Shown here piece after piece: positions 1 to 9,029 of a DNA stretch of 64,000 bases. Made by a program: the position numbers and the translations under genes. The notes beneath the pieces are model-generated. The model had not been told where the DNA came from. It saw only the letters and a program-made list of their open reading frames with translations, and ran no database searches. Origin of the DNA: Streptomyces europaeiscabiei (GTDB lineage: Bacteria; Actinomycetota; Actinomycetes; Streptomycetales; Streptomycetaceae); contig NZ_CP107841.1 of assembly GCF_036346855.1 (NCBI RefSeq), positions 1,984,001 through 2,048,000 of the forward strand, read 5' to 3'. Positions within the stretch are counted from its first letter, which is position 1, and the number at the start of each line of letters is the position of its first letter.

Positions 1-3000
1 GCATGCCGAGCGCGCCCGCCGGCTTGGTCATCCGCTTCTGACGCTCCCACGCCTCGCCGAGCGCCTTGGCGTCCAGCGGGCGGATACCGGCGACGGTCTC
101 GGCGAGCAGGTCGTGCGGCTCGGCGCCGGGCAGGGCACGGCGGCCGTACGTCTCCTCGTGGACGACCCAGGACAGTGGGCGGCGCTTGGCCCAGCCCGCC
201 TGCATCAGCTCGGGCTCCTCCGGGAACTCGTCGACGTATCCGACACACAGATACGCCACGACCTCCAGGTGGTCGGGCAGGCCGAGGGCGCGGACCATCT
301 CTCTCTCGTCGAAGAAGCTGACCCAGCCGACGCCGAGGCCTTCGGCTCGGGCCGCGAGCCACAGGTTCTCGACCGCGAGGGCGGAGGAGTACGGGGCCAT
401 CTGCGGCTGGGTGTGCCGACCCAGGGTGTGGCGGCCGCCACGGGTCGGGTCGGCGGTGACGACGATGTTCACCGGGGTGTCGAGGATCGCCTCGATCTTC
501 AGTTCCTTGAACTGCTTCGCCCGGCCCTTCGGCAGCGACTTCGCGTACGCCTCGCGCTGGCGCTGGGCGAGTTCGTGCATCGTGCGGCGCGTCTCGGCCG
601 AGCGGATGACGACGAAGTCCCAGGGCTGCGAGTGGCCGACGGACGGCGCCGTGTGGGCGGCCTCCAGGACGCGGAGCAGCACGTCGTGCGGGATCGGGTC
701 GTCGCGGAAGCCGTTGCGGATGTCCCGGCGCTCACGCATGACCTTGAGGACGGCCTCGCGTTCGGCGTCGTCGTAGGGGGGCGCGGCCGGGCCCGCGGGC
801 TGGCGTACGTCTTCCCGTACTTCGTCCCGTGAGTCTTCGGGTGCTTCTTCCACCGGTGCCGTGCTCTCTTCGGCTGCTGCTTCCACTGCTTCTGCCTCCG
901 GCGCCGCCGCTTCGCTGTCCTCCTGGTCGGCGGCCCTGGTGTCCAGGTCCTCGGCGTTCTGGACGACGTCCGGGTGCGCGTCGGCCGCTGCGAGCGGCTG
1001 CGGTACGACGATCGTCTCGGCCTCGGAGTCCCGGGGGGCGGGGACCGCGGCCGGGGCCTGCGGGCCGGGTGCGGACTCGGCTGCCTGCGTCTGTCCCTCG
1101 GCCGCCGGGAACTCGGTGACGACCGGCGTCGCCAGGTCGTCCGCGGGCAGCGGCGGGACCACCGTTCCGTGGGGCGCGGCCGGGGCCGGGTGCGGGGCGG
1201 TCGGCACCGAGCCGTCGACGGGCACGAACCGGCCGAGCGGCAGGTCGGCGTCGGCCTGCGGTGCGGGCTCCTGGAGGGTTCCCGCGAGAGGGGCGTCGGG
1301 GGCGAGCTCGGTCGGGGGCTGGACCACGGCGCCCTGGGGTGCGTCGATCCGGGAGGCCACGAGGAGCGGCGCCTCGACGGCGGGGGGCTCAGCGGCTGAG
1401 GGGTCACCGGTCGCCAGGTCCTCGGTCGCAGGGTCCTCGGTCGCAGGGTCCTCGGTCGCCGGGTCGGCTGCGGGCTCGGAGGGGTCGGCCGGAACCTCGC
1501 CGGTCGGCTGATCGGTGGCGGCGGTCTCCTGGGTCTCCGCGCTGTCGGCCGGCTGGTCCGCTGCGTTCACATCCGTGGCCTCGGGCTCGACGACGGCTTC
1601 GGGGACCAGCGGCTGAGCGGGCTCCGGCGCCGGAGCGGTCTCGGCGGGCTGGGCCACCACGGCCTCGTCGCGGTCCCCGTTGTTGTGGGCCTGGTCCTGG
1701 TGCTGGTCCTGGTCCGCGACGACGGCGACCGGCTCGGTGGACTGCGGGCCCTGCACGGCGGGCGGTTCCGGCTGCGCCGGCGACGGCGGCTGGGGCTCCT
1801 CAGTCACGGCCTCGGGCTGTGCGGCCTCGGGCTGTGCGGCTTCCGCCGGGGCTTCCGATGTCTCGACCTCGGCTTCCCCGGCCTCTGTGTGCTGCGGCTC
1901 CTCGGCGACCGGCGTCTCCGCCGGCTGCTGGAGGTCCTGCGTGAGGGCGGCCTCCTGTGCGGTGTCCGATACGGCGTCGGCGGGCGGCTGCTCCTCCGGG
2001 GCAGGGAGGGCGCTCTCCTCGTCCGGCGCGGCGGTCGCGAGCTGCGCGTCCGGCACGCCGGGGTCCGCATGCTCATCGGCCACGGCAGGCGCCGCCTGCT
2101 GTTCGGGGGTGACGGCGTGCTCGGCGTCCTCCGCCACGGCCTCGTCGGCCTGCGCGGGCACTGCGGCCGCGCCGTCGGCCTGGGGCAGCCCGTCGGCCTC
2201 GGCGAGCCGGTCCGGGACGAGGGTGTCGACGGCCTCGGGGACCTCCTCGGGCTCCTGTGAAAGCGCGGGAGCGTCCTGGGCCTCGGCGACGGTCTGGGCC
2301 GGGACCGGCTCGGGGTCCTGGGCCGCCGGGGGGAAGGGCGTCGTGTCCGGCGCCTGGGCGACCGGGGTAACGGGCGCGGCTTCCTCGAAGGTCTGCGCCT
2401 CGGGTGCCGTCGCCACCGGCTCGGGAGCCTGCGGTACCTCCGTCCCGGCGGTTTCCACGACGGCCGCGATGTCGGCGGCCTCGGGCGCCGACGGCTCCGC
2501 GGCTTCCTCCGGGGCCGGCGTACGACCGACGAGCGTGGCTTCGACGGCCTCCGCGACCTGGGCCTGGACCACAGCCGGTGTTTCGGCGGGCTCCGGCAGC
2601 CGCGCCTCGACGGCAGCCTGCTCTTCCACGACCACCGGGGCGTGGGCCTGGGCTTCGACCGCCTCCGGAACCTCCGTCCGCACGGCGGTCGGCGCTTCCG
2701 CCTCCTCCGGGACGTCCGGTGCCTGGAACTGCGCGGCGACCGGTGTCCCCACGGCCTCCGGCGTCCGGAACTGCGCGACCGCGGCCTCCTGGGCCAGGGC
2801 GTAGGCGGCGTCCTGGGCCTGGTGGAGGGCCTCGGCGTCCTGGATCTCCTCCGCCGCGTCCGCGGCCTGCGGCGTCTCCACGGCGGGCGAGGTCTCCGCC
2901 ACGACCACGGAAAGCCGCGCCTCCTGCGGAACGACCGTTTCTGCGGCCGCTCCCCCGACAGCCACTGCCGGAGCGGCCGTGGCGGGGGCGCCGACCCACT

Positions 3001-3508
3001 GCGACACGGGCTGCTGGGGCACGTCGAGGTACTCGGGGCCGATGGTGGCCGGGCCGGGCTGGCGTACGGCGCCGGGCGGAACGGGGGCGCCCGCCGGGCC
3101 TCGGTCGGCGAGGGAGCGGACCGGGCTGGCGGAGGCGTCGGGGGTGGGCGGGCCGAGATGCAGCGGTCGGCGGGCCACCGGCGGCTGCGGGACGGGGGTC
3201 GCGACGGGGGTACGGACGGCGCCGAGGTCGAGCGAGCCGCTGTCCCGGCCGGACATCTCGTGCGGGCCCGGTTCGTGGACGACGGGCTCGTGGACGACCT
3301 GGACGACGGGCTCGGGGGCGGGCGGCGGCATCTCGTTGCCCCACGCGCCCTGGGCACCCGGCAGCAGGAGGTCTTCGTCCTCGGTGGTGGTCTCGGTGGT
3401 GGTCTCGGAGAGGTAGGTGTACGCACCCGGCGCAGGGACGCCCGGCTGCTCCACCATGCCTGCGCTCTCCGGCAGTCCCTCGCCCGGGACCTGGCCGGTG
3501 TCGGTCAT
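1..3508 (-). CDS. cobT: BluB-CobT fusion with very long low-complexity N-terminus (3' end off window)
   Basis: The frame opens at an ATG (complement 3506-3508) and stays open to the window edge, giving 1169 codons without a stop. Residues 1 to about 900 are low-complexity, rich in Ala, Pro, Glu, Val and Thr, with no recognisable fold. Residues about 905-1110 match the BluB/nitroreductase family (ERRDIRNGF, APSVGHSQPWDFVVIRS, GRHTLGRHTQPQMAPYS, GWVSFFDER), which makes 5,6-dimethylbenzimidazole from FMNH2. The last visible residues (IRPLDAKALGEAWERQ, TKPAGALG) match the start of CobT, which attaches dimethylbenzimidazole to nicotinate mononucleotide for the lower ligand of cobalamin. The CobT call rests on those few residues plus the known BluB-CobT fusion in Streptomyces. 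The gene lies downstream of cobL on the same strand. Its disordered extension is unusual for a cytosolic enzyme. Confidence 0.85.
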   Translation of the reverse strand, partial: MTDTGQVPGEGLPESAGMVEQPGVPAPGAYTYLSETTTETTTEDEDLLLPGAQGAWGNEMPPPAPEPVVQVVHEPVVHEPGPHEMSGRDSGSLDLGAVRTPVATPVPQPPVARRPLHLGPPTPDASASPVRSLADRGPAGAPVPPGAVRQPGPATIGPEYLDVPQQPVSQWVGAPATAAPAVAVGGAAAETVVPQEARLSVVVAETSPAVETPQAADAAEEIQDAEALHQAQDAAYALAQEAAVAQFRTPEAVGTPVAAQFQAPDVPEEAEAPTAVRTEVPEAVEAQAHAPVVVEEQAAVEARLPEPAETPAVVQAQVAEAVEATLVGRTPAPEEAAEPSAPEAADIAAVVETAGTEVPQAPEPVATAPEAQTFEEAAPVTPVAQAPDTTPFPPAAQDPEPVPAQTVAEAQDAPALSQEPEEVPEAVDTLVPDRLAEADGLPQADGAAAVPAQADEAVAEDAEHAVTPEQQAAPAVADEHADPGVPDAQLATAAPDEESALPAPEEQPPADAVSDTAQEAALTQDLQQPAETPVAEEPQHTEAGEAEVETSEAPAEAAQPEAAQPEAVTEEPQPPSPAQPEPPAVQGPQSTEPVAVVADQDQHQDQAHNNGDRDEAVVAQPAETAPAPEPAQPLVPEAVVEPEATDVNAADQPADSAETQETAATDQPTGEVPADPSEPAADPATEDPATEDPATEDLATGDPSAAEPPAVEAPLLVASRIDAPQGAVVQPPTELAPDAPLAGTLQEPAPQADADLPLGRFVPVDGSVPTAPHPAPAAPHGTVVPPLPADDLATPVVTEFPAAEGQTQAAESAPGPQAPAAVPAPRDSEAETIVVPQPLAAADAHPDVVQNAEDLDTRAADQEDSEAAAPEAEAVEAAAEESTAPVEEAPEDSRDEVREDVRQPAGPAAPPYDDAEREAVLKVMRERRDIRNGFRDDPIPHDVLLRVLEAAHTAPSVGHSQPWDFVVIRSAETRRTMHELAQRQREAYAKSLPKGRAKQFKELKIEAILDTPVNIVVTADPTRGGRHTLGRHTQPQMAPYSSALAVENLWLAARAEGLGVGWVSFFDEREMVRALGLPDHLEVVAYLCVGYVDEFPEEPELMQAGWAKRRPLSWVVHEETYGRRALPGAEPHDLLAETVAGIRPLDAKALGEAWERQKRMTKPAGALGM

Positions 3509-3855
3509 GCGTACCCCTCGCCCATCGGTTAGTGCCTCCATGCCAGCTGGCCCGGGAACGGCGCACCTACCGCCCCACTGTGAAGAACGAGCGTGCGTGC
3601 CCAGCGGCACGTGACGACCCGGCTGCTTGTCGACAAAGCCATTGAAAGGCCATTGTCCCGGTCGTCCCCCCGTCGCGACAGCTTGATCCGCGACAGTCCG
3701 CTGTGGACTGCGCCACGTTGCGCGTCCTCCCCGTTTCGCCGTACCACACACGCCCCCAAAACGGGCGCGTTTTTAGGACATTGACCGACGAAGTGCCGGG
3801 TGTCGAAGTGCGGTACAACAGTCGGCCAGCCTACCGCGCCGGTACGACAACCGGA
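3509..3855. other. Intergenic region between cobL and cobT, no gene seen
   Basis: There is no reading frame here with convincing codon bias or a ribosome site. I looked for a cobalamin riboswitch B12 box on the minus strand, because the flanking genes are corrinoid genes, and did not find one. A short inverted repeat (CGCCC/GGGCG, about 3753-3769) followed on the plus strand by a run of T (about 3770-3776) resembles a weak terminator, but no plus-strand gene precedes it. Confidence 0.5.
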
Positions 3856-5067
3856 TCACAGGGAACGATCGGGCAACGTCCCGCTGAGCAGGAACGCGAC
3901 GCTCCGTTCGCGCTCCGTCCAAGCCCTTGTATCGAGTTCCACGGACTGGACGAAGTCGCAGCGGACCTCGTACCCGTGCTCGGTCAGGTCTCGTCCGATG
4001 CGCTCGGCGGCGGGACGGGTCAGGGCGTGGGTGACGATGCACTGCGGACGGCGGTCGGCGACGGCGGAGACCACCGCCGCTCCCCCGCCGCCGACACGTA
4101 CGACGTCGGGTTCGGGGAGGTTCTCCAGGACGTGCGGGGCGGCACCGTGGACCACCTGGAGTTGTACGCCGAAGCGACGGGCGGCGAGGGTCGTACGGCC
4201 GCAGGCCTCGGGGTCGCGGTCGACGGCGATGACGGCGGCACCGCAGCGGGCGGCGTCGGTGGCGAAGGCGCCGCTGCCGGAGCCGATGTCCCACACGAGG
4301 TCGCCCACGCGCGGCCCCAGGCGGGCCAGTTGGGAGGAGCGCAGCAGTTCGGCCTCGCCCTCGCCCATGGCGCCGCCGTAGACGCCGGAGGGCAGGGCCC
4401 AGCCGCGTGGTCCGGTGCCGGGATCGCGGCCTGCGAGCCAGCCGCCGCCCTCGGCCGCGGCGGCGTGGCCGCCGATGACGATGACGAGGTTGGGGTCGCG
4501 CCAGGTGCGGTCGACGGCCTTGTCGGAGGTGACGACGGTGACCCGCTCGCGTGCCGTGCCGAGTTCCTCGCCGACCACGAAGGTGCGGTGCACTCCGTCG
4601 AGGAGCAGGCCGAGTTCGGCGGGTCCGGCGCCGGGTGAGGTGAGGACGGCGACCTTGGTGTGGGCACGGCACACGTTCACCGCGCGGCGCAGCGTACGGC
4701 GGTGGGCGACGACCACCTGTGCGTCGTCCCAGGGCATGCCCGCACGGGCGAAGGCGGCGGCCACGGAGGAGACTCCGGGGACGACCTCGACCTCCAGGCC
4801 GAACTCGGGGGACCTGAGGGTGCGGACGACGCCGAAGAAGCCCGGGTCGCCGTCGGCGAGGACCACGGCGGTGCCCCGGTGGCCGGCTATGCGGCGGGCG
4901 GCGAGGGCGACGCTGCCGAGGCGGATGCGTTCGGCGGCCGGGGGCACTTCGGGCAGGGCGAGGTGGTGGGCCGCGCCGGCCACCAGCGTGGCGGCGGCGA
5001 GGGCGGAGCGCGCCGCCGCGGTCAGGGGGGAGCCGTCCCAGCCGATCACCGTGACCCGGTCGGCCAT
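3856..5067 (-). CDS. cobL: Precorrin-6Y C5,15-methyltransferase (decarboxylating), CbiE-CbiT fusion
   Basis: A 403-residue bifunctional corrin methyltransferase of cobalamin synthesis, which methylates C5 and C15 and decarboxylates the C12 acetate. The N-terminal half (about 1-200) is a CbiE-type tetrapyrrole methylase (VLADGDPGFFGVVRTL, VVPGVSSVAAAFARAGMPW). The C-terminal half (about 215-403) is a CbiT-type Rossmann methyltransferase with the SAM loop VWDIGSGSGAFATDAA. The length fits the fused CobL family. I start at the ATG at 5067 (MADRVTVIGW), which fits the family N-terminus; the same frame continues upstream for 16 implausible residues. It lies 347 nt upstream of the BluB-CobT gene on the same strand, so the two form a corrinoid neighbourhood. 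Confidence 0.93.
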   Translation of the reverse strand: MADRVTVIGWDGSPLTAAARSALAAATLVAGAAHHLALPEVPPAAERIRLGSVALAARRIAGHRGTAVVLADGDPGFFGVVRTLRSPEFGLEVEVVPGVSSVAAAFARAGMPWDDAQVVVAHRRTLRRAVNVCRAHTKVAVLTSPGAGPAELGLLLDGVHRTFVVGEELGTARERVTVVTSDKAVDRTWRDPNLVIVIGGHAAAAEGGGWLAGRDPGTGPRGWALPSGVYGGAMGEGEAELLRSSQLARLGPRVGDLVWDIGSGSGAFATDAARCGAAVIAVDRDPEACGRTTLAARRFGVQLQVVHGAAPHVLENLPEPDVVRVGGGGAAVVSAVADRRPQCIVTHALTRPAAERIGRDLTEHGYEVRCDFVQSVELDTRAWTERERSVAFLLSGTLPDRSL

Positions 5068-5193
5068 CTTCGTCAGTCTCCAGAGGGTCTTCGCAGGTCG
5101 TCGGGGCGCCCGCACGAGGTCCCGTGAGGGTACCTGGTGACGCGGTGGGACCCGGTGTCCGGGCTCACGGCCTCACCTGTACCCGTGGGTGGT

Positions 5194-5832
5194 TCAGTTC
5201 CAGTCCGAGTACGAGCCGAACCCGCCGCCGTCGGCGAGTTCCTCGCTGACGCCCTCGATGTCCTCCGGGAGGAGGCTCCAGACGATGAAGTCCGTGCGGA
5301 CCTCGGTCCAGCCGTCCTCGGCGGTGCGGGTGCGCGCTATGCAGGCGTTGCGCAGCACGCCCTCGCTGATACAGCCGATCTTCTGCGCGACCTGCTGGGA
5401 AGCGGTGTTGTCGGCGGCGGTGCGCAGCTCGATCCGTTCGAACTTCTGCTCGCGGAACAGCCATTGGGCGGTCGCGAGGGCGGCCTCGGAGGCGTAGCCC
5501 TCGCCGCGCGCCCAGGGGGCGACGACGTACGACAGTTCCGTGGCCCGCACGTGCCAGTCGGTTCTGGTCAGCTGGATGACACCGACCAGGCGCTGGGTGA
5601 GGAACTCGGTGACCGCCAGGTCGAGGCCGCGTCCGGAGGTGCGTTCGGTGGGCGCGTACTCCGTGATCCAGGTACGCGCCTCGCGTTCGGTGAAGGGCTG
5701 CGGGACATCGGTCCAGGCCATCACCTGTTCGTCGTTCATCATCTCGATGAACGCCGGGATGTCGTCGTCGTCGAACGGGCGCAGAACCAACCGATCCGTG
5801 CTGATGGAGATGTCGGGAAAGGTCCTCATCAT
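5194..5832 (-). CDS. GNAT family N-acetyltransferase (RimJ/RimL type)
   Basis: A 212-residue protein of the Acetyltransf_3 (RimJ/RimL) group. The N-terminus has the usual ISTDRLVLRPFDDDDIPAF strand-helix. The acetyl-CoA binding motif A lies around residues 110-135 (VVAPWARGEGYASEAA), followed by a RIELRTAADNTASQQVAQKIG helix typical of this family. The target is unknown: these enzymes acetylate ribosomal proteins, peptides or small molecules. Two ATGs are adjacent at the start. I took the upstream one because a GGAG sits 6 nt before it. It stands alone, with 126 nt to cobL and 200 nt to metQ, on the same strand as both. The roughly 15 C-terminal residues are acidic and glycine-rich and look like a tail. 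Confidence 0.85.
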   Translation of the reverse strand: MMRTFPDISISTDRLVLRPFDDDDIPAFIEMMNDEQVMAWTDVPQPFTEREARTWITEYAPTERTSGRGLDLAVTEFLTQRLVGVIQLTRTDWHVRATELSYVVAPWARGEGYASEAALATAQWLFREQKFERIELRTAADNTASQQVAQKIGCISEGVLRNACIARTRTAEDGWTEVRTDFIVWSLLPEDIEGVSEELADGGGFGSYSDWN

Positions 5833-6032
5833 GCGCCGCTCCGTAACCTTCGAAAACTTTGAGAGCCTGCTGAACTGCCCAGCATGCAGCATGAAAGCAC
5901 TCAATCGCACCACGGAGTCCACTCCCAGTGAGGGAGCGGACCCCATGCGTGGCGATACGCCGTATACGTGCCGTCGGCTCGGAAGGACACGTTCGAAAAA
6001 CACGTTCGAAGGACGCGGCCGAAGGACGGGAA

Positions 6033-6863
6033 TCAGAAGGACGGGACGACGGAGCCGTTGCTCCACTTGTCCTCGATGAACTTCCTGACCTCGTCGGAGG
6101 TGAGGAGCTCGGCGAGCTTCTTGACGCGCGGGTCGTCCTCGTTGCCCTTCTTGACGGCGAGGAAGTTGCCGTTCGGGTTGTTCTCGGCGGGCTCGACGGC
6201 GAGGGCGTCGTCGGCGGGCGAGAGGTCGGCTTCGAGGGCGTAGTTGCCGTTGATCACCGCGGCGTCGACGTCGTCCAGGGAGCGCGGGGTCTGGGCCGCC
6301 TCCAACTCCTTGAACTGGAGCTTCTTCGGGTTCTCGGTGATGTCGGTGGGGGTCGCGTCGGTACCCACCCCGTCCTTGAGCGTGATGATCCCGCTCGCGT
6401 CGAGGAGCCTCAGGGCACGCGCCTCGTTGACGGTGTCGTTGGGGACGGCGACGGTCGCGCCGCTCTTGAGGGCGTCGGCGCTCTTGACCTTGTTCGAGTA
6501 GAGGCCGAGGGGTTCCAGGTGGACCGTGACGACGGGCACGATGTCGGTGCCGTTCTTCTTGTTGTAGTCGTCGAGGTACGGCTGGTTCTGGAAGTAGTTG
6601 GCGTCCACGGAGCCGTCCTCCGTGGCCGGGTTCTGCAGGACGTAGTCGCTGAATTCCTTGACCTCCAGCTCCAGGCCCGCGTCCTTCGCCAGCTTGTCCT
6701 TCACGAAGTTGAGGATGTCGGCGTGCGGGGTCGGGCTGGCGGCGACGACCAGCGGGCCGCTGGTGTCGGAGGCGGAGTCGTCGCCCGCGCCGCATGCGGT
6801 GAGTCCGAGGGTGAGGGCTCCGGCGGCGAGTACGGAGGTGGCGATTTTTGCGGTGTTACGCAC
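6033..6863 (-). CDS. metQ: Methionine ABC transporter substrate-binding lipoprotein MetQ
   Basis: A 276-residue NlpA/MetQ-family lipoprotein that captures methionine outside the membrane and delivers it to MetNI. A signal peptide ends in the lipobox L21-T-A-C24, so Cys24 should be lipidated. The mature part has the family features: ASPTPHADILNF, DYVLQNPATEDGSVDANYFQ (a Tyr/Phe-rich ligand region) and LYSNKVKSADALKSGATVAV. The start is a GTG preceded by AAGGAAAGG at 8 nt. It is the last gene of metN-metI-metQ, with 83 nt after metI. Related lipoproteins can bind other amino acids, but complete synteny with a NIL-domain MetN favours methionine. Confidence 0.93.
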   Translation of the reverse strand: MRNTAKIATSVLAAGALTLGLTACGAGDDSASDTSGPLVVAASPTPHADILNFVKDKLAKDAGLELEVKEFSDYVLQNPATEDGSVDANYFQNQPYLDDYNKKNGTDIVPVVTVHLEPLGLYSNKVKSADALKSGATVAVPNDTVNEARALRLLDASGIITLKDGVGTDATPTDITENPKKLQFKELEAAQTPRSLDDVDAAVINGNYALEADLSPADDALAVEPAENNPNGNFLAVKKGNEDDPRVKKLAELLTSDEVRKFIEDKWSNGSVVPSF

Positions 6864-6946
6864 GAAAAGTGCCTTTCCTTTTGGGTGGAGCGATCCCGTC
6901 GTGGGTGGGACGGGACATCTGCGGGTGCCTGAAGTCGACGTACGGC

Positions 6947-7678
6947 CTAGGCCTTGGTGACCTCGGGCGCGGTGGACTCGGCCTTCAGGAGGCGGAGCCT
7001 GGGCGTGGAGCCGGAGTGGCCGCCGCGCCGGTGCAGGGCGCGGGCCGCGTGGTCGCCGGCGAACTGGATGACGGAGATGACGACCGCGAGGACCGCCACG
7101 GTGATCCACATCAGTTCGGTCTCGAAGCGCTGGTAGCCGTACCGGATGGCGATGTCGCCGAGGCCGCCCGCGCCGACGGTGCCGGCCATGGCCGAGTAGC
7201 CGATGAGGGCGACGACGGTCGTGGTGGCCGAGGAGATCAGCGAGGGCAGCGACTCGGGGACGAGGACCCTGCGGACGACGGTCCAGGTGTTGCCGCCCAT
7301 GGCCTGCACGGCCTCGACGAGCCCGTGGTCCACCTCGCGGACGGCCGTCTCGACGAGGCGCGCGAAGAACGGGATCGCGCCGACGGCGAGCGGCACGATG
7401 GCGGCCTCGCGGCCGATCGTCGAGCCGGTGACCCAGCGGGTGAAGCCCATCAGCGCGACCATCAGGATGATGAAGGGCATCGAGCGGGCGATGTTCACGA
7501 TCTGCCCGATCATTTTGTTGGCGAGGACGTGTCGCAGCAGGCCGCCCCGGTCCGTGAGGACGAGCAGGATGCCGAGCGGGAGGCCGCCGACGATCGCGAT
7601 GAGGGTGGACCAGCCGACCATGTAGAGGGTGTCCCAACACGCCTGCTCCAGCAGGGGCCACATCTCGTTCCAGGTCAC
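6947..7678 (-). CDS. metI: Methionine ABC transporter permease MetI
   Basis: A 243-residue inner-membrane permease of the MetI family with about five hydrophobic helices. The cytoplasmic EAA loop that docks on the ATPase is clear (EAVQAMGGNTWTVVRRVLVP). LGILLVLTDRGGLL and MPFIILMVALMGFTRW are characteristic of MetI. The GTG start overlaps the metN stop in a GTGA, so translation is probably coupled to metN. The roughly 25 C-terminal residues are basic and variable. It forms the membrane channel for methionine uptake, paired with metN and metQ. Confidence 0.94.
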   Translation of the reverse strand: MTWNEMWPLLEQACWDTLYMVGWSTLIAIVGGLPLGILLVLTDRGGLLRHVLANKMIGQIVNIARSMPFIILMVALMGFTRWVTGSTIGREAAIVPLAVGAIPFFARLVETAVREVDHGLVEAVQAMGGNTWTVVRRVLVPESLPSLISSATTTVVALIGYSAMAGTVGAGGLGDIAIRYGYQRFETELMWITVAVLAVVISVIQFAGDHAARALHRRGGHSGSTPRLRLLKAESTAPEVTKA

Positions 7679-8718
7679 CTGGCACCTTCCTTCACGAGCG
7701 TGGACGCCTGGACGTCCCGGCCGACCACGTCGATGTGCAGGCCCTGTTCGCGCAGGAAGCCGACGGGGACGACGTTGTCCTCGTAGCGGCCGGGCAGCTC
7801 GAGGCGCATCCGGCCGACCTGGAGGCCGCCGACGGTGTCGAGGGCGGCTCCGATGATCGAGATGTCGATGTTGTACGTGCGGGACAGCTGCGAGATGACC
7901 GGCCGGGTCGCCGCCTCGCCCTGGAAGGTGACGTCGAGGACCGTGCGGTCGTCGCCGGTGGCCTCGCCGCCCACCGGGAAGAGGGCGGAGGCCAGTTGGG
8001 AGCCGGGGGTGGCGAGCAGTTCGCCGACCGTGCCGGACTCGACGATCCGCCCCTTCTCCATGAGGGCGGCCGAGTCGCAGATCGTCTTGACGACGTCCAT
8101 CTCGTGCGTGATGAGCAGCACGGTCAGGCCCAGCTGCCGGTTGAGGTCGCGCAGCAGCGTCAGGATCGAGCGGGTGGTCTCCGGGTCGAGGGCGCTGGTG
8201 GCCTCGTCGGAGAGGAGCACCTTCGGGTCGCCTGCCAGCGCGCGGGCGATTCCGACGCGCTGCTTCTGGCCGCCGGAGAGCTGGGCCGGGTAGGCCTTCG
8301 CCTTGTCGGCGAGGCCGACGAGGTCGAGCAGTTCCGCGGCCCTGCGGGAGCGGTCGCTGCCGGACCTGCCGAGGATTTCGAGCGGCAGCTCGACGTTGTC
8401 CTGGACGGTGCGGGTGGACAGCAGGTTGAAGTGCTGGAAGACCATGCCGATACGGCTGCGCGCCCGGCGGAGTTCCCGGCCGGCGCGGGGGCCGCGGCCG
8501 GCCAGGGCGGTGAGGTCCTGGCCCGCCACGGTCACGGTTCCGGAGGTGGGGCGTTCGAGGAGGTTGACGCAGCGGATCAGCGAGGACTTGCCGGCGCCGG
8601 ACTGGCCGATCACGCCGTACACCTCACCCTCGCGTACATGCAGATCGACGCCGTCGAGGGCGGTCGTCTCGCGGCCGCGACCTCGGTAGACCTTGGTCAG
8701 GCCCGATGTGGTGATCAC
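7675..8718 (-). CDS. metN: Methionine ABC transporter ATP-binding protein MetN
   Basis: A 347-residue ATPase that powers MetNIQ. Walker A is GQSGAGKSS, the signature is LSGGQKQRVGIARAL, Walker B is KVLLSDEATSALDP, and the switch His is in LITHEMDV. A C-terminal NIL domain (about 265-340, VLDVTFQGEAATRPVISQL) is the regulatory domain that binds methionine and inhibits transport in the characterised family members. I chose the GTG at 8718 (VITTSGLTKVYRGRG), which matches the usual N-terminus. An in-frame GTG at 8766 would add 16 residues that look unlike the family. Neither start has a strong ribosome site. It is the first gene of the operon, with a long leader upstream. Confidence 0.93.
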   Translation of the reverse strand: MITTSGLTKVYRGRGRETTALDGVDLHVREGEVYGVIGQSGAGKSSLIRCVNLLERPTSGTVTVAGQDLTALAGRGPRAGRELRRARSRIGMVFQHFNLLSTRTVQDNVELPLEILGRSGSDRSRRAAELLDLVGLADKAKAYPAQLSGGQKQRVGIARALAGDPKVLLSDEATSALDPETTRSILTLLRDLNRQLGLTVLLITHEMDVVKTICDSAALMEKGRIVESGTVGELLATPGSQLASALFPVGGEATGDDRTVLDVTFQGEAATRPVISQLSRTYNIDISIIGAALDTVGGLQVGRMRLELPGRYEDNVVPVGFLREQGLHIDVVGRDVQASTLVKEGAR

Positions 8719-9002
8719 TGGATTTCCGTCACTGTCGAGTGCGCGGGCGTGGGTGTGCCCGGGCACGGGTGCAGGCTGTCAGGGACGCGACACGGTTCTC
8801 GCTGTGGCGATGGAACCGGGGGAGAACATGCGCGCGCGGGGAGGCTCGGTCCGTCACGCGCAGCGGCGTGCGGGGCCTTCTAGAAGGCGCACATTCGACA
8901 CATACAACGAGCACCGGGCGTCATCGTCGCCTCGGTCGCAGGGGTGCGGTAGCTCGTCGTGGTCATGAGATCAGTAAAGCAGATGTATGAAGCATGTGAG
9001 AG
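8719..9002 (-). promoter_or_regulatory. Long structured leader upstream of metN with a possible Met/Cys leader peptide
   Basis: Read on the minus strand, this leader contains an imperfect stem at about 8904-8952 (CGAGC..CCG pairing with CGG..GCTCG). Immediately after it is a 7-codon ORF at complement 8880-8903, Met-Cys-Arg-Met-Cys-Ala-Phe, whose stop lies in the palindrome GCCTTCTAGAAGGC. Such an arrangement could act as an attenuator sensing sulfur amino acids. I see no good ribosome site for the mini-ORF. I also found no SAM-I/SAM-IV core (GGCAACC) here. The function is inferred. Confidence 0.35.
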
Positions 9003-9029
9003 AGGGCTGTCCGTATAGCGGACAGCCCT
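9003..9029. terminator. Perfect 11-bp hairpin in the divergent metN / membrane-protein intergenic region
   Basis: The arms AGGGCTGTCCG and CGGACAGCCCT flank a 5-nt loop. It looks like a factor-independent terminator without a T run, which is common in this group. It lies between two divergent genes where no terminator is expected, so it may end an unseen short transcript or be a regulatory structure. Confidence 0.4.

Noticed and set aside
3509..3855. Cobalamin riboswitch between the corrinoid genes
   Set aside because: No B12 box or conserved core could be found on the coding strand.
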